Positions 1 through 6,801 of a stretch of DNA of 19,512 bases are shown here, piece by piece. The stretch lies in the NCBI GenBank assembly GCA_003133205.1, contig PKWK01000206.1, forward strand, positions 1 to 19,512. The letters run 5' to 3'. Every line of letters starts with the position of its first letter. The stretch's first letter is position 1. The DNA is from Granulicella sp. GTDB taxonomy: Bacteria; Acidobacteriota; Terriglobia; Terriglobales; Acidobacteriaceae. The notes under the pieces were generated by a model, which saw only the letters and a program-made list of their open reading frames with translations, was not told the origin of the DNA and searched no databases. A program made the position numbers and the translations under genes.

Positions 1-83
1 TCAAATGCGATTGCCCTGGCGGCGTTTCTGCTTCATTGAACGGATTCAGGCGAGGGCGAATACGGAAGCAGATTCCTACGCTG

Positions 84-155
84 CGCTGCAGAATGACAAA
101 CGAGAGGCGCTGCGGAATGACAAACAAGGGACGCTGCGGAATGACAAGCAATGGG
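84..155. repeat. Three tandem copies of a 24-bp repeat
   Basis: Three units begin at 84, 108 and 132 with an exact period of 24 bp. Each starts with CGCTGC(A/G)GAATGACAA and then diverges over the last seven or so bases. The stretch at 60-83 resembles a degraded extra unit. The shared core also recurs in shortened form as GAATGACGACCTC at 284-296 and 302-314. A copy number of three, no unique spacers and partial degeneration argue against CRISPR. I infer a dispersed intergenic repeat family of the genome. Its function is unknown. Confidence 0.75.
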
Positions 156-173
156 GGTGTGGGCGGTTTACAT

Positions 174-205
174 CCCACCCATCGCCAAGTGCGGCGATGG
201 ATGGG
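174..205. repeat. Intergenic inverted repeat (12-bp stem, 6-nt loop)
   Basis: CCATCGCC (179-186) and GGCGATGG (193-200) pair perfectly around the loop AAGTGC. After one C/A mismatch the stem continues with CCCA (174-177) against TGGG (202-205). No T-tract follows on either strand, so a simple intrinsic terminator is unlikely. It sits between the 24-bp repeats and the GAATGACGACCTC copies, so it looks like one part of a composite intergenic repeat element. Confidence 0.6.
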
Positions 206-348
206 GCACCCGAGCGGAGTTTGTGGTGCGGAGTGAGGACAAGCAACGGCAAGTGCCAATACAGGGGTTCTTCGCTAAGCTCAGAATGACGACCTCAGAG
301 GGAATGACGACCTCCGCGTTGATCATGGGGTACCCTGCTCGGCGTTGG

Positions 349-651
349 TCAGGCGGCCTTGGGGGGTTGGGCTAGTTCTTCGGTGACGAATTTGCAGCAC
401 TCGTTGAGCGAGTCGAAGCGTTGCGCCGTGTTGTAGGTGAACGCGATGTGGCGCTCCAGGATGGAGAGTGCTTCGACGTGGTGGGGGAGCAGGATGCCGC
501 GGTCTCGGGTGGAGGCGCGACTGGTGTAATCGCTGAAGAGATAGATGCGGGCAGAGGTGAGGCTGTTGGCAACATCGCTATAGCGATTCGTTCGGCTCTT
601 ACGGGTGAGCCATAACCAAAGGCCGCAGAGGTTCAGGACTAGCTTTTCCAT
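349..651 (-). CDS. Hypothetical protein, 100 aa
   Basis: I do not recognise this protein. The ATG at 651 is preceded by AGGAGAACGATC, a strong ribosome binding site at good spacing, which is the main reason to believe in the gene. The N-terminus (MEKLVLNLCGLWLWLTRK) has a short hydrophobic stretch of about 10-12 residues followed by basic residues, so it could be a membrane anchor or a poor signal peptide. The rest is mixed polar and includes a Cys-Cys pair in NECCKFV near residue 84. No catalytic motif is visible. It is divergent from the downstream peptidase gene and next to the repeat cluster. It may be a lineage-restricted small membrane protein. Confidence 0.6.
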   Translation of the reverse strand: MEKLVLNLCGLWLWLTRKSRTNRYSDVANSLTSARIYLFSDYTSRASTRDRGILLPHHVEALSILERHIAFTYNTAQRFDSLNECCKFVTEELAQPPKAA

Positions 652-732
652 GATCGTTCTCCTCTTTCAGAGGGAATCGTATTTTGGGATGCAGAGTTTC
701 GGATGCTGCGAGAAGTGCCTCGGGTTGTAAGA

Positions 733-789
733 ATAGCTGTGCCGTGGTTGCGATGGCCCTAACTCTTTGGTAACTATTGGCACAGTTAT
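733..789. repeat. Spaced inverted repeat upstream of the peptidase gene
   Basis: ATAGCTGTGCC (733-743) and GGCACAGTTAT (779-789) are reverse complements except for one base, with 35 bp between them. It lies in the divergent intergenic region (652-903) shared by the 100-aa gene and the metallopeptidase gene. It could be a paired operator or a chance repeat; nothing else in the sequence decides. The rest of the 250-bp region shows only the promoter-like elements listed separately. Confidence 0.4.
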
Positions 790-888
790 GCTGCAGCCGA
801 TTGCGGAATAGACGCAAGGCACTGCGGAACGAAAAAAACTTTGGTCACATTCTGCAAAATCCTGTTTACTGGCCCGCGCGTTTTCGTT

Positions 889-894
889 TAGGCT
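889..894 (+). promoter_or_regulatory. Putative -10 element for a leaderless peptidase mRNA
   Basis: TAGGCT lies 9 nt before the ATG at 904, with TTTACT (865-870) 18 bp upstream as a weak -35 candidate. There is no clear Shine-Dalgarno sequence for this ATG or for the GTG at 895. Transcription from this hexamer would begin within a few bases of the ATG. The same layout precedes several other genes in the window. Confidence 0.4.
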
Positions 895-903
895 GTGACA
901 CTT

Positions 904-2496
904 ATGCGCAGAAAGTTCGCGGGGTTTGTTTGTGCTCCATTTCTGATGATGATGGCGATCAGTTCGTCCGCAAGCTCATCTGCCGGTCGATGGGTGGAGG
1001 CTCGGAGTACGCACTTTGTTGTGCTGACGGACTCGAGCGAGCGCGATGCGCGCCGTCTTGCGAGCCAGTTTGAGCGCATGCACCTGGTCTTTCACACACT
1101 GTTCCCGACGAAGGGCGACGACTCCGATCCGCCGATCGTTGTGCTCGCGGTAAAGGACAGGAAGGGCATGGAGGCACTGGAGCCTGAGGCCTACCTGGGG
1201 AAGGGCAACGTTGATCTGTCCGGGTTCTTTGTGCGCGCTCCGGACAAGAACTACATCCTGGTACGGCTGGACGCGCATCGGGAGCACGCGTTCTCGACGG
1301 TCTACCACGAGTGCACACACTACATGCTGCGCAAGGCGGAGTGGCTGCCGCTGTGGCTGAATGAGGGGCTCGCGCAGTTCTATGAGAACACCGACATCGA
1401 CGATAAAAATGCATGGCTCGGTCAGGCCAACGCGGAGCGGCTGCGGTATCTGAATCGGAATGAGTTGCTTCCCATCGCTACGCTGCTCGCAGTCGACAGC
1501 ACGTCGCCTTACTATCACGACGAGCAGAAGGGCTCGGCCTTTTACGCGGAATCGTGGGCGCTGACGCACTACCTTATCGTGAGCGATCGCATCGAGGGGA
1601 CGCATCGGATCCATGACTACGCGCAGTTGCTGGCGCAGGGGGAGGACGCTGTGATGGCCGCGCAGCACGCGTTCGGCGATCTCGACAAGCTGCAGGAGGC
1701 TCTGAATACCTACTTGATGCAGCGGAGATTCATGTACTTCATGATGCCGACAACCCTCTCGTCGCAGGACTCGTTGTTCGAGGTGCGGCCCGTTTCGACG
1801 GCGGAAGCGGACGCTGTGCGCGCCGATGTTCTGGTCTATACGGAGCGGAAGAAAGAGGCGCGAGCGCTGCTGGATACGGTGCTGCGCGACGATCCGGGCA
1901 ATGCGCTGGCCCACGAGACGATGGGCTATCTGCGGTATCGCGAGGGTGATATCGCGGGTGCGAAGAAGTGGTATGGCGAGGCGGTGAAGCTCGACTCGCG
2001 CAGCTACCTGGCGCATTACTACTACGCGACCACGGCGCTGCATGGTGGGAACAGCGAAGAGGATGAGGCGATTGAGTCCAGCTTGCGGGCGACGATCCGG
2101 CTGAATCCGGATTTTGCGCCGGCGTATGATTCGCTGGCCATGTTCTACGTGTCGCGCCATCGCCGGCTCGACGAGGCCTACGCGCTGAATGTGCGGGCGA
2201 TCGAGTTGGAGCCGGGCAGCCTGAGCTATCGGATCAACTGCGCAGAGGTGCTGACGGAGGAGCGGCAGTTTGCGGATGCGCTCGATGTGCTGGGAGCAGC
2301 CAGGCGACTGGCAAAGACTCCGTACGAGATCGACGCGGTGGAGAGTCGCGTTGCGCGGGTGGAGCGATACCAGACGGAGCTGGCCGGCTCGTTTGGAAGG
2401 GCGCCGAATGTTTCGCTGGAGATGCCGGCGGATCGCGCACGCAACTTGCCGGACGCGCCGGATGAAACGATCGGCATGGACGGCATCGGACAGTAA
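904..2496 (+). CDS. Secreted HExxH metallopeptidase-like protein with TPR repeats
   Basis: The 530-residue product begins with a signal peptide: MRRKF, a hydrophobic stretch (FVCAPFLMMMAISS) and an Ala/Ser-rich cleavage zone. The zinc site is HECTH at about residues 135-139, followed by WLNEGLAQF (about 152-159), whose Glu is the expected third ligand. This pattern is known from the DUF1570/peptidase MA-like gluzincin group. The C-terminal half (about 305-480) has repeated Ala-rich helical pairs with TPR spacing, such as LAHETMGYLRYREGDIAGAKKWY. It probably acts outside the cytoplasmic membrane; substrate unknown. A GTG start at 895 in the same frame would add three residues. I prefer ATG 904 because it makes a better signal peptide and fits the upstream -10-like element. 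Confidence 0.85.
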   Translation: MRRKFAGFVCAPFLMMMAISSSASSSAGRWVEARSTHFVVLTDSSERDARRLASQFERMHLVFHTLFPTKGDDSDPPIVVLAVKDRKGMEALEPEAYLGKGNVDLSGFFVRAPDKNYILVRLDAHREHAFSTVYHECTHYMLRKAEWLPLWLNEGLAQFYENTDIDDKNAWLGQANAERLRYLNRNELLPIATLLAVDSTSPYYHDEQKGSAFYAESWALTHYLIVSDRIEGTHRIHDYAQLLAQGEDAVMAAQHAFGDLDKLQEALNTYLMQRRFMYFMMPTTLSSQDSLFEVRPVSTAEADAVRADVLVYTERKKEARALLDTVLRDDPGNALAHETMGYLRYREGDIAGAKKWYGEAVKLDSRSYLAHYYYATTALHGGNSEEDEAIESSLRATIRLNPDFAPAYDSLAMFYVSRHRRLDEAYALNVRAIELEPGSLSYRINCAEVLTEERQFADALDVLGAARRLAKTPYEIDAVESRVARVERYQTELAGSFGRAPNVSLEMPADRARNLPDAPDETIGMDGIGQ

Positions 2497-2542
2497 GGCG
2501 GCCGGGGAAGCGCGTTCGCGGGGTGATGGGCGAACGGGCGGT

Positions 2543-2548
2543 TATACT
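2543..2548 (+). promoter_or_regulatory. Putative -10 element for a leaderless dedA mRNA
   Basis: TATACT ends 8 nt before the ATG at 2557, and no Shine-Dalgarno sequence lies between them. No convincing -35 is seen at 16-18 bp. Initiation 6-8 nt downstream of the hexamer would give a message starting at or just before the ATG. Confidence 0.5.
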
Positions 2549-2556
2549 GCATTTGC

Positions 2557-3183
2557 ATGTCAGAAAAAATCATTGCATTGCTAGTGAGCCTTATCGCGAG
2601 TGGCGGATATGTGGCCGTCGTCGTTCTGATGGCGATCCAGTCGGCTTGCATCCCAATCCCTTCTGAAGTGATTATGCCGTTTGCCGGCGCTGCGCTTGCG
2701 CACACACAGATGCAACTCATCCTGCTGGCGACTGCGGCGTCGTTCGCGTCGAATCTCGGGTCCATTCCGGCGTACTGGGTGGGAGCGCGGGGCGGGCGGC
2801 CGATGGTGGAGCGCTATGGGCGGTGGCTACTTCTGAGCCGGCACGATCTTGATCGGGTCGACCACTTCTTCGCGAAGTATGGGTCCATCACGGTGCTGGT
2901 CGGTCGTATGCTTCCGATCATTCGTACGTTCATCGCGTTTCCTGCGGGCGTCGCGAAGATGAACCAGGTGCGCTTCCATATCTACACGTTTGTCGGCTCG
3001 TGGCCATGGTGTTATGCGCTGGCGTATATTGGCATGACGCTGGGCGACAAGTTCAGGACTGATCCGCGTTTCAAGGCTGCATTTGATCGCTTTCACCTTG
3101 GGGTGGAGTTGGTGCTGCTGGTGGGATTCCTGTGGTTCGTGGTGTCGCACTGGAAGAATCGGATTCGGATGGAGGCGGCCTGA
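2557..3183 (+). CDS. DedA family integral membrane protein
   Basis: The 208-residue product matches the DedA/SNARE-associated family in length and motifs. A hydrophobic N-terminal helix is followed by IPIPSEVIMPFAGA (about residues 32-45) with the conserved Pro-Ser-Glu. VGRMLPIIRTFIAFPAG (about 114-130) is the typical F/V-GR-x-x-P-x-x-R re-entrant loop signature. Transmembrane segments lie near 5-30, 50-75, about 150 and 182-200. Family members transport or flip lipid carriers such as undecaprenyl phosphate or phosphatidylethanolamine and support membrane homeostasis. Which lipid this one handles cannot be read from the sequence. It lies 60 bp after the peptidase gene and 26 bp before the thioesterase gene. 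Confidence 0.92.
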   Translation: MSEKIIALLVSLIASGGYVAVVVLMAIQSACIPIPSEVIMPFAGAALAHTQMQLILLATAASFASNLGSIPAYWVGARGGRPMVERYGRWLLLSRHDLDRVDHFFAKYGSITVLVGRMLPIIRTFIAFPAGVAKMNQVRFHIYTFVGSWPWCYALAYIGMTLGDKFRTDPRFKAAFDRFHLGVELVLLVGFLWFVVSHWKNRIRMEAA

Positions 3184-3194
3184 GCGCCCCCTGC

Positions 3195-3200
3195 TATTCT
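3195..3200 (+). promoter_or_regulatory. Putative extended -10 element for a leaderless thioesterase mRNA
   Basis: TGCTATTCT carries a TGn extension and the hexamer TATTCT, which ends 9 nt before the ATG at 3210. The intervening GGCAGAGCA is a poor Shine-Dalgarno sequence. The element sits in the 26-bp gap after dedA, so the gene may have its own start site rather than rely only on read-through. Confidence 0.45.
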
Positions 3201-3209
3201 GGCAGAGCA

Positions 3210-4295
3210 ATGCCTGAAGAACAGCGCGTTCTAACTCCCTCGCAAACATCGGTCGTCAAGCGGCTCAGATTCAGCACCGATTCGAGTCTTCGCCGCCACT
3301 ATCTTTTGACCGATGAGAAGGTCATCTCCAATCTGCGGGTTGGATTGTTGCTTGAGGTTCTCGACAAACTTGCCGAAGATACGGCTCTGCGCTATGTGCG
3401 GCGGAGTTATCCCACTGCGCGTGTTGTGACTGCTGCGATGGATTCGCTGCGAGTGAGGAATGTGCCCGATGAGAACTGCGATATGGTTCTGCGGGCGCGA
3501 GTGAACCTGGTGGGCACGACCTCGCTTGAGGTTGGCGTGCGGATCGAGCAGCCAGGAAATCCCGCGCTGCATGTTGCGTCCTGCTACTTTACGATGGTCG
3601 CTCGGCTCCGCGATGAACAGGGGATTGAGCGCAGCGTTCCTCTGCCGGGGTTGGAGTGTCGCAGCAAACTCGACGTTCTTCGTGCGGACCGAGCGCGGCG
3701 ACGGCGGGAGAGTTACCGCGAGTATTTGAACGCTGCGGAGGCTCCTCCCACTGCTGAGGAGTACGCGCTGCTGCGTCGACTCCATGAGGCGCAGGAGCAA
3801 CCCGGCGCGAATATTTTGCTTGCCTCTACTCTCACTGCGAGCAGTTGGGAGCGCACGTATCTTGAGCATGAGAATGTGCCACACAAGATCTTTGGCGGCT
3901 ATGTGGCGCATCGTGCGTACATGATTGCGCACATCTGCTCCGAGATGGTGACGAGTCATCGTGCGCTGCTGGTCAGCGTCGATCGCATCAACTTTCACCA
4001 GCCCGTGCGCATGGGCGATAAGCTCCATTTCGTCAGCCGGGTGGCCTTCACGGGCAAGACTTCGATCACCGTGGAAACTTCAATCACCCGCATCAGCCGG
4101 GATCGCAAGAGCACTGCGTTGAGTAATGTGTGCACGTTCACGTTTGTGAATGTGGACCCGGAGTTGCGTCCGATGCCGGTTCCGGCGATCTATCCGACGA
4201 CGTATGCGGAAGATGCGCGGTATCTGGCTGGATACCGACGCCACCAGGCTCATCTTGCGCCGCGTAAAAATGCGAAGGATGGACTTGCTGGCTGA
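3210..4295 (+). CDS. Acyl-CoA thioesterase, double hotdog (BFIT/ACOT9-like)
   Basis: The 361-residue product has two hotdog-fold regions. The first, about residues 30-140, contains NLRVGLLLEVLDKLAED. The second, about 205-320, contains NVPHKIFGGYVAHRAYMIAH followed by a strand-rich VSVDRINFHQPVRMGDKLHF section. This tandem arrangement is typical of brown-fat-type acyl-CoA thioesterases, which hydrolyse acyl-CoA to free acid and CoA in the cytoplasm. Chain-length preference is not visible. An in-frame GTG at 3132 inside dedA would add 26 residues with no family resemblance, so I chose ATG 3210. The second hotdog is the better conserved and probably carries the main active site, while the first may be structural. 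Confidence 0.8.
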   Translation: MPEEQRVLTPSQTSVVKRLRFSTDSSLRRHYLLTDEKVISNLRVGLLLEVLDKLAEDTALRYVRRSYPTARVVTAAMDSLRVRNVPDENCDMVLRARVNLVGTTSLEVGVRIEQPGNPALHVASCYFTMVARLRDEQGIERSVPLPGLECRSKLDVLRADRARRRRESYREYLNAAEAPPTAEEYALLRRLHEAQEQPGANILLASTLTASSWERTYLEHENVPHKIFGGYVAHRAYMIAHICSEMVTSHRALLVSVDRINFHQPVRMGDKLHFVSRVAFTGKTSITVETSITRISRDRKSTALSNVCTFTFVNVDPELRPMPVPAIYPTTYAEDARYLAGYRRHQAHLAPRKNAKDGLAG

Positions 4296-4397
4296 ATGCG
4301 GTCGGCATAGCGGCGTTCCACAGGGCCACTGGTGTCCGGGATAGGCTGCCTTGGGAGGTGAACATTGGGCGGTGAAGTGTTGGAGGAGAAGAGGTTG

Positions 4398-4433
4398 GCG
4401 GGCCACTTAGCGGCCTGCTGGTGTATGCTTTTT
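4398..4433 (+). terminator. Weak terminator-like hairpin after the thioesterase gene
   Basis: GCGGGCC (4398-4404) pairs with GGCCTGC (4412-4418) through one G-T wobble around a 7-nt loop. A run of five T follows at 4429-4433, about 10 nt beyond the stem. The distance is long for a classical intrinsic terminator. The TATGCT hexamer at 4424-4429 could instead be a -10 for the next gene. Confidence 0.3.
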
Positions 4434-4487
4434 CTCACTCCCCGGGCCATGGATCGAATTCTGCATTGAACGGAAAGGTGGAATGCA

Positions 4488-4823
4488 ATGCCCAGTTACA
4501 TGATTCAACTGTCCTATAGCCCCGAAGTATTGGCGGGTTTCATTAAACATCCTACCGACCGCACCGAGGTGATCAGCAAACTGGTCCAGAAGATCGGTGG
4601 CAAGTTGGTGGGGAGTTGGTTCTCCTTTGGGGATTACGACGCGGTCATCATCCTCGATGGATCGGACAACGTCAGCGCTGCAGCTTGCTCGATTGCCGTC
4701 TCTTCGACCGGTGCGTTCAAGGCCTTCAAGACCACTCCCATGCTCGGCATCGAGGAGGGAATGGCGGCGATGAAGAAGGCCGGGACGCTGGGGTACAAGC
4801 CACCCAACGCGAAGAAGAAGTAG
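4488..4823 (+). CDS. GYD domain-containing protein
   Basis: The 111-residue cytoplasmic protein begins MPSYMIQLSYSPE and contains GSWFSFGDYDAVIILDGSD (about residues 42-60). Its G-D-Y-D element names the GYD family, a ferredoxin-like alpha/beta fold found in many bacteria with no assigned biochemical role. The C-terminus ends in a basic PPNAKKK tail. The ATG is preceded by AAAGGTGGAATGCA, a clear ribosome binding site, unlike its neighbours with leaderless-type starts. It stands alone between the thioesterase gene and ffh, 192 bp after the first and 101 bp before the second. Confidence 0.88.
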   Translation: MPSYMIQLSYSPEVLAGFIKHPTDRTEVISKLVQKIGGKLVGSWFSFGDYDAVIILDGSDNVSAAACSIAVSSTGAFKAFKTTPMLGIEEGMAAMKKAGTLGYKPPNAKKK

Positions 4824-4909
4824 AAGATCGGCGAAACGTGCGGCGCTATTCCGCGGGAGATGCGGCGCCTGCGGGAGCGCACGTGCGCTCAGAGGCGGGC
4901 GAAATGCAC

Positions 4910-4915
4910 TAAACT
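4910..4915 (+). promoter_or_regulatory. Putative -10 element for a leaderless ffh mRNA
   Basis: TAAACT ends 9 nt before the ffh ATG at 4925. The interval TCAAAGCAGC has no Shine-Dalgarno sequence. No good -35 is seen. The layout matches the other leaderless-type starts in this window. Confidence 0.45.
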
Positions 4916-4924
4916 CAAAGCAGC

Positions 4925-6313
4925 ATGTTTGAGAATCTAAGCGACAAACTCCAGCGTTCCTTTAAGACTCTGCGCGGCCAGGGCACGATCACCGACGAAA
5001 ATGTCGGCGAGGCTCTGCGCGAGATCCGACTTGCATTGATCGAGGCCGACGTCAGCCTCTCCGTTGTGACCGAGGTGGTCGAGCACATCCGCGAGCGCGC
5101 CCTGGGCACGCAGGTGACGACCGCGCTCTCGCCCTCCGAGCAGATCGTGAAGATCGTTCACGATGAGCTCATCAATATATTGGGCAAGGACACGGCGCGC
5201 TTCAGGACCTCATCGCAGCCGCCGAGCGTGATCCTGATGGCGGGCCTGCAGGGCGGCGGTAAGACGACCACCTCGGCCAAGCTTGCGGGCTGGCTGAAGA
5301 AGGCGGGGCACCGGCCGATGCTGGTGTCGGTCGACGTGTACCGGCCGGCTGCGCGCGAGCAGTTGCGGCTGGTGGCTCAGGCGATTGGCGCGAATGTTTA
5401 TGAAGGCAAGCTCGACCCCGACACGAAGCACGGCACGGACGATGTGCTGCGGCTGGCGAAGGAGGCGAAGCGCGACGCGGCAAACTTTGGCTGCGACATC
5501 CTGATCGTCGACACGGCGGGGCGCAACCAGATCGCCGCCGACTTGATGGATGAGATGGCCGCGCTGAAGAAGCTGATGAATCCCAGCGAGATTCTTTTCG
5601 TCGCGGACGCGATGACCGGGCAGGATGCGGTCAAGTCGGCGAAGGCGTTCCACGATCTGCTGGCGCTGACGGGCGTCATCCTGACCAAGATGGACGGCGA
5701 TGCTCGGGGCGGTGCTGCGCTCTCGATTCGGCACGTGACGGGTGCGCCGATCAAGTTCCTCGGCACCGGCGAGAAGCCCGACGCGTTTGAGCCGTTCCAT
5801 CCCGACCGCATCGTCGGCCGCATCATGGGCTTCGGCGATATCGCTACGCTGCTGGAACATGCCGAAGAGAAGCTCGATCGTGGCAAGGCGGAGCAGTTCG
5901 CGAGGAAGGCGCTGTCTGGCGACGGATTTTCGCTGGAGGATTTTCGCGATCAGTTGCGGCAGATCAAGAAGATGGGCTCGATGAAGTCGATCCTGAAGAT
6001 GCTGCCGTCGGTGGGGCCATTTGCGGGTATGGCGCAGGCTGCGGAGAATGTCGACGAGGGGCAGTTCAACCGCGTGGAGAGCATCATCAACTCGATGACG
6101 GCGAAGGAGCGGCGCGACCACGAGATCATCAACGGCAGCCGGAGGAAGCGGATCGCGCGCGGCTCGGGGACGACGGTGCAGGACGTCAACAACCTGCTGC
6201 GTCAGTACGCGCAGATGCGGAAGATGTTCAAGAGCATGGGCGGCGGCGGGGGCATGAAGGCGCAGCAGAGGATGATGAGCCAGATGCAAGGGCGGCAGAA
6301 GTTTGGACGATAG
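4925..6313 (+). CDS. ffh: Signal recognition particle GTPase Ffh
   Basis: The 462-residue protein has the full SRP54 layout. The helical N domain (about 1-85) is followed by the G domain with P-loop GLQGGGKTT (107-115), DVYRPAA (137-143), DTAGR (196-200) and TKMDGDARGG (254-263). The Met-rich M domain (about 325-440) contains SRRKRIARGSGTTVQDVN (405-422), the SRP RNA binding segment. The tail MGGGGGMKAQQRMMSQMQ is glycine/methionine rich, as expected. Ffh binds 4.5S/SRP RNA and signal peptides of nascent membrane proteins and delivers ribosomes to FtsY. The P-loop has Gly where most homologues have Ser or Ala (GLQGSGKTT), which still fits GxxGxGKT. No SRP RNA gene was recognised nearby. Confidence 0.97.
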   Translation: MFENLSDKLQRSFKTLRGQGTITDENVGEALREIRLALIEADVSLSVVTEVVEHIRERALGTQVTTALSPSEQIVKIVHDELINILGKDTARFRTSSQPPSVILMAGLQGGGKTTTSAKLAGWLKKAGHRPMLVSVDVYRPAAREQLRLVAQAIGANVYEGKLDPDTKHGTDDVLRLAKEAKRDAANFGCDILIVDTAGRNQIAADLMDEMAALKKLMNPSEILFVADAMTGQDAVKSAKAFHDLLALTGVILTKMDGDARGGAALSIRHVTGAPIKFLGTGEKPDAFEPFHPDRIVGRIMGFGDIATLLEHAEEKLDRGKAEQFARKALSGDGFSLEDFRDQLRQIKKMGSMKSILKMLPSVGPFAGMAQAAENVDEGQFNRVESIINSMTAKERRDHEIINGSRRKRIARGSGTTVQDVNNLLRQYAQMRKMFKSMGGGGGMKAQQRMMSQMQGRQKFGR

Positions 6314-6332
6314 TGCGAGGTTTCGGACTTAC

Positions 6333-6369
6333 GGGTCACCGTTGTTCAGAAGAGCGGTGGATACCCTTT
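6333..6369 (+). terminator. Possible weak terminator after ffh
   Basis: CACCG (6337-6341) pairs with CGGTG (6355-6359), and GGGT (6333-6336) can pair with ACCC (6363-6366) after a 3-nt bulge. A short TTT follows. The stem is imperfect and the loop is 13 nt, so this is only a possible terminator. It lies 20 bp after the ffh stop codon. Confidence 0.3.
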
Positions 6370-6443
6370 CCAACTAGTTCATCCGGCTTGTAATCTCGAA
6401 AAAATGGCGGTTCACCAAGCCAATTCGACGGCGGCAGATTTGA

Positions 6444-6472
6444 TTTTCGCAATATTGCAAAAAAGGTATAAT
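6444..6472 (+). promoter_or_regulatory. Promoter and palindromic operator of the toxin-antitoxin pair
   Basis: TATAAT (6467-6472) is a perfect -10 box, ending 5 nt before the toxin ATG at 6478. TTTTCG (6444-6449) is a poor -35 at 17 bp. Between them lies the perfect palindrome GCAATATTGC (6449-6458), flanked by T-rich sequence on the left and A-rich on the right. A palindrome inside the spacer is where an autorepressing antitoxin would bind. The AT-rich stretch contrasts with the GC-rich surroundings. Confidence 0.65.
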
Positions 6473-6477
6473 GAGTT

Positions 6478-6801
6478 ATGTCATGGTCCGTAGAGTTTTT
6501 CGACCAGGACGTGCAGTCATCGCTCGATGCGCTTCCTCTCGACGTTCGTGCCAGCTTCCAGCGCATCGTGGAATTGATCCAGTCCCATGGCCTGGAACGC
6601 GTGCGCGAGCCTTACGTCAAGCACCTTGAGGGCGCGCTTTGGGAGATGCGCATGAAGGGCAGAAGCGGAATCGCTCGTGCGGTTTATGTGACAGCAGTTG
6701 GGAAACGGATTGTCGTTGTCCATGTCTTCGTAAAGAAGACGCAGAAGACACCACGGCGGGAGATTGAAATGGCCCTAAAGCGGGCGAAGGAGGTTCAATG
6801 A
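6478..6801 (+). CDS. HigB/Gp49-like toxin of a type II toxin-antitoxin pair
   Basis: The 107-residue protein resembles the RelE/HigB superfamily, phage-derived Gp49-like branch. It shows KHLEGALWEMRMKGRSGIARAV split over residues 48-69 and the ending VHVFVKKTQKTPRREIEMA (81-99), the typical F-x-K-K-x-x-K-T-P motif. Known members cleave mRNA at the ribosome. Arg58, Arg67 and the Lys-rich 86-90 stretch are candidate catalytic or RNA-binding residues. The antitoxin gene overlaps its stop codon in an ATGA junction. The toxin-first order is characteristic of HigBA. The near-absent leader suggests leaderless translation. Activity is inferred from family membership. Confidence 0.88.
   Translation: MSWSVEFFDQDVQSSLDALPLDVRASFQRIVELIQSHGLERVREPYVKHLEGALWEMRMKGRSGIARAVYVTAVGKRIVVVHVFVKKTQKTPRREIEMALKRAKEVQ

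Larger units (their letters stand above)
1..348. other. Repeat-rich intergenic stretch without a convincing gene
   Basis: The stretch holds the 24-bp tandem repeats (84-155), the hairpin (174-205) and two GAATGACGACCTC copies (284-296, 302-314). Several short overlapping open frames cross it on the plus strand. They run through the repeats, have no ribosome binding site and give low-complexity products, so I do not call them genes. The window edge may cut off a gene to the left. Confidence 0.6.

Noticed and set aside
84..155. The short tandem repeats as a CRISPR array
   Set aside because: The units are directly adjacent with a 24-bp period and only seven variable bases, there are no unique spacers of normal length, and no cas genes are present.
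976..2160. A long open frame opposite the metallopeptidase gene
   Set aside because: The opposite strand has a convincing signal peptide, HECTH motif and TPRs. The antisense product is Arg/His/Leu-rich with no domain, as expected for a GC-rich shadow frame. The same applies to frames opposite ffh, aroC, the Mo-hydroxylase and the GH28 gene.
4824..4924. An SRP RNA or other small RNA gene next to ffh
   Set aside because: No conserved SRP RNA tetraloop domain or strong hairpin was seen in the 101 bp before ffh or in the 160 bp after it.
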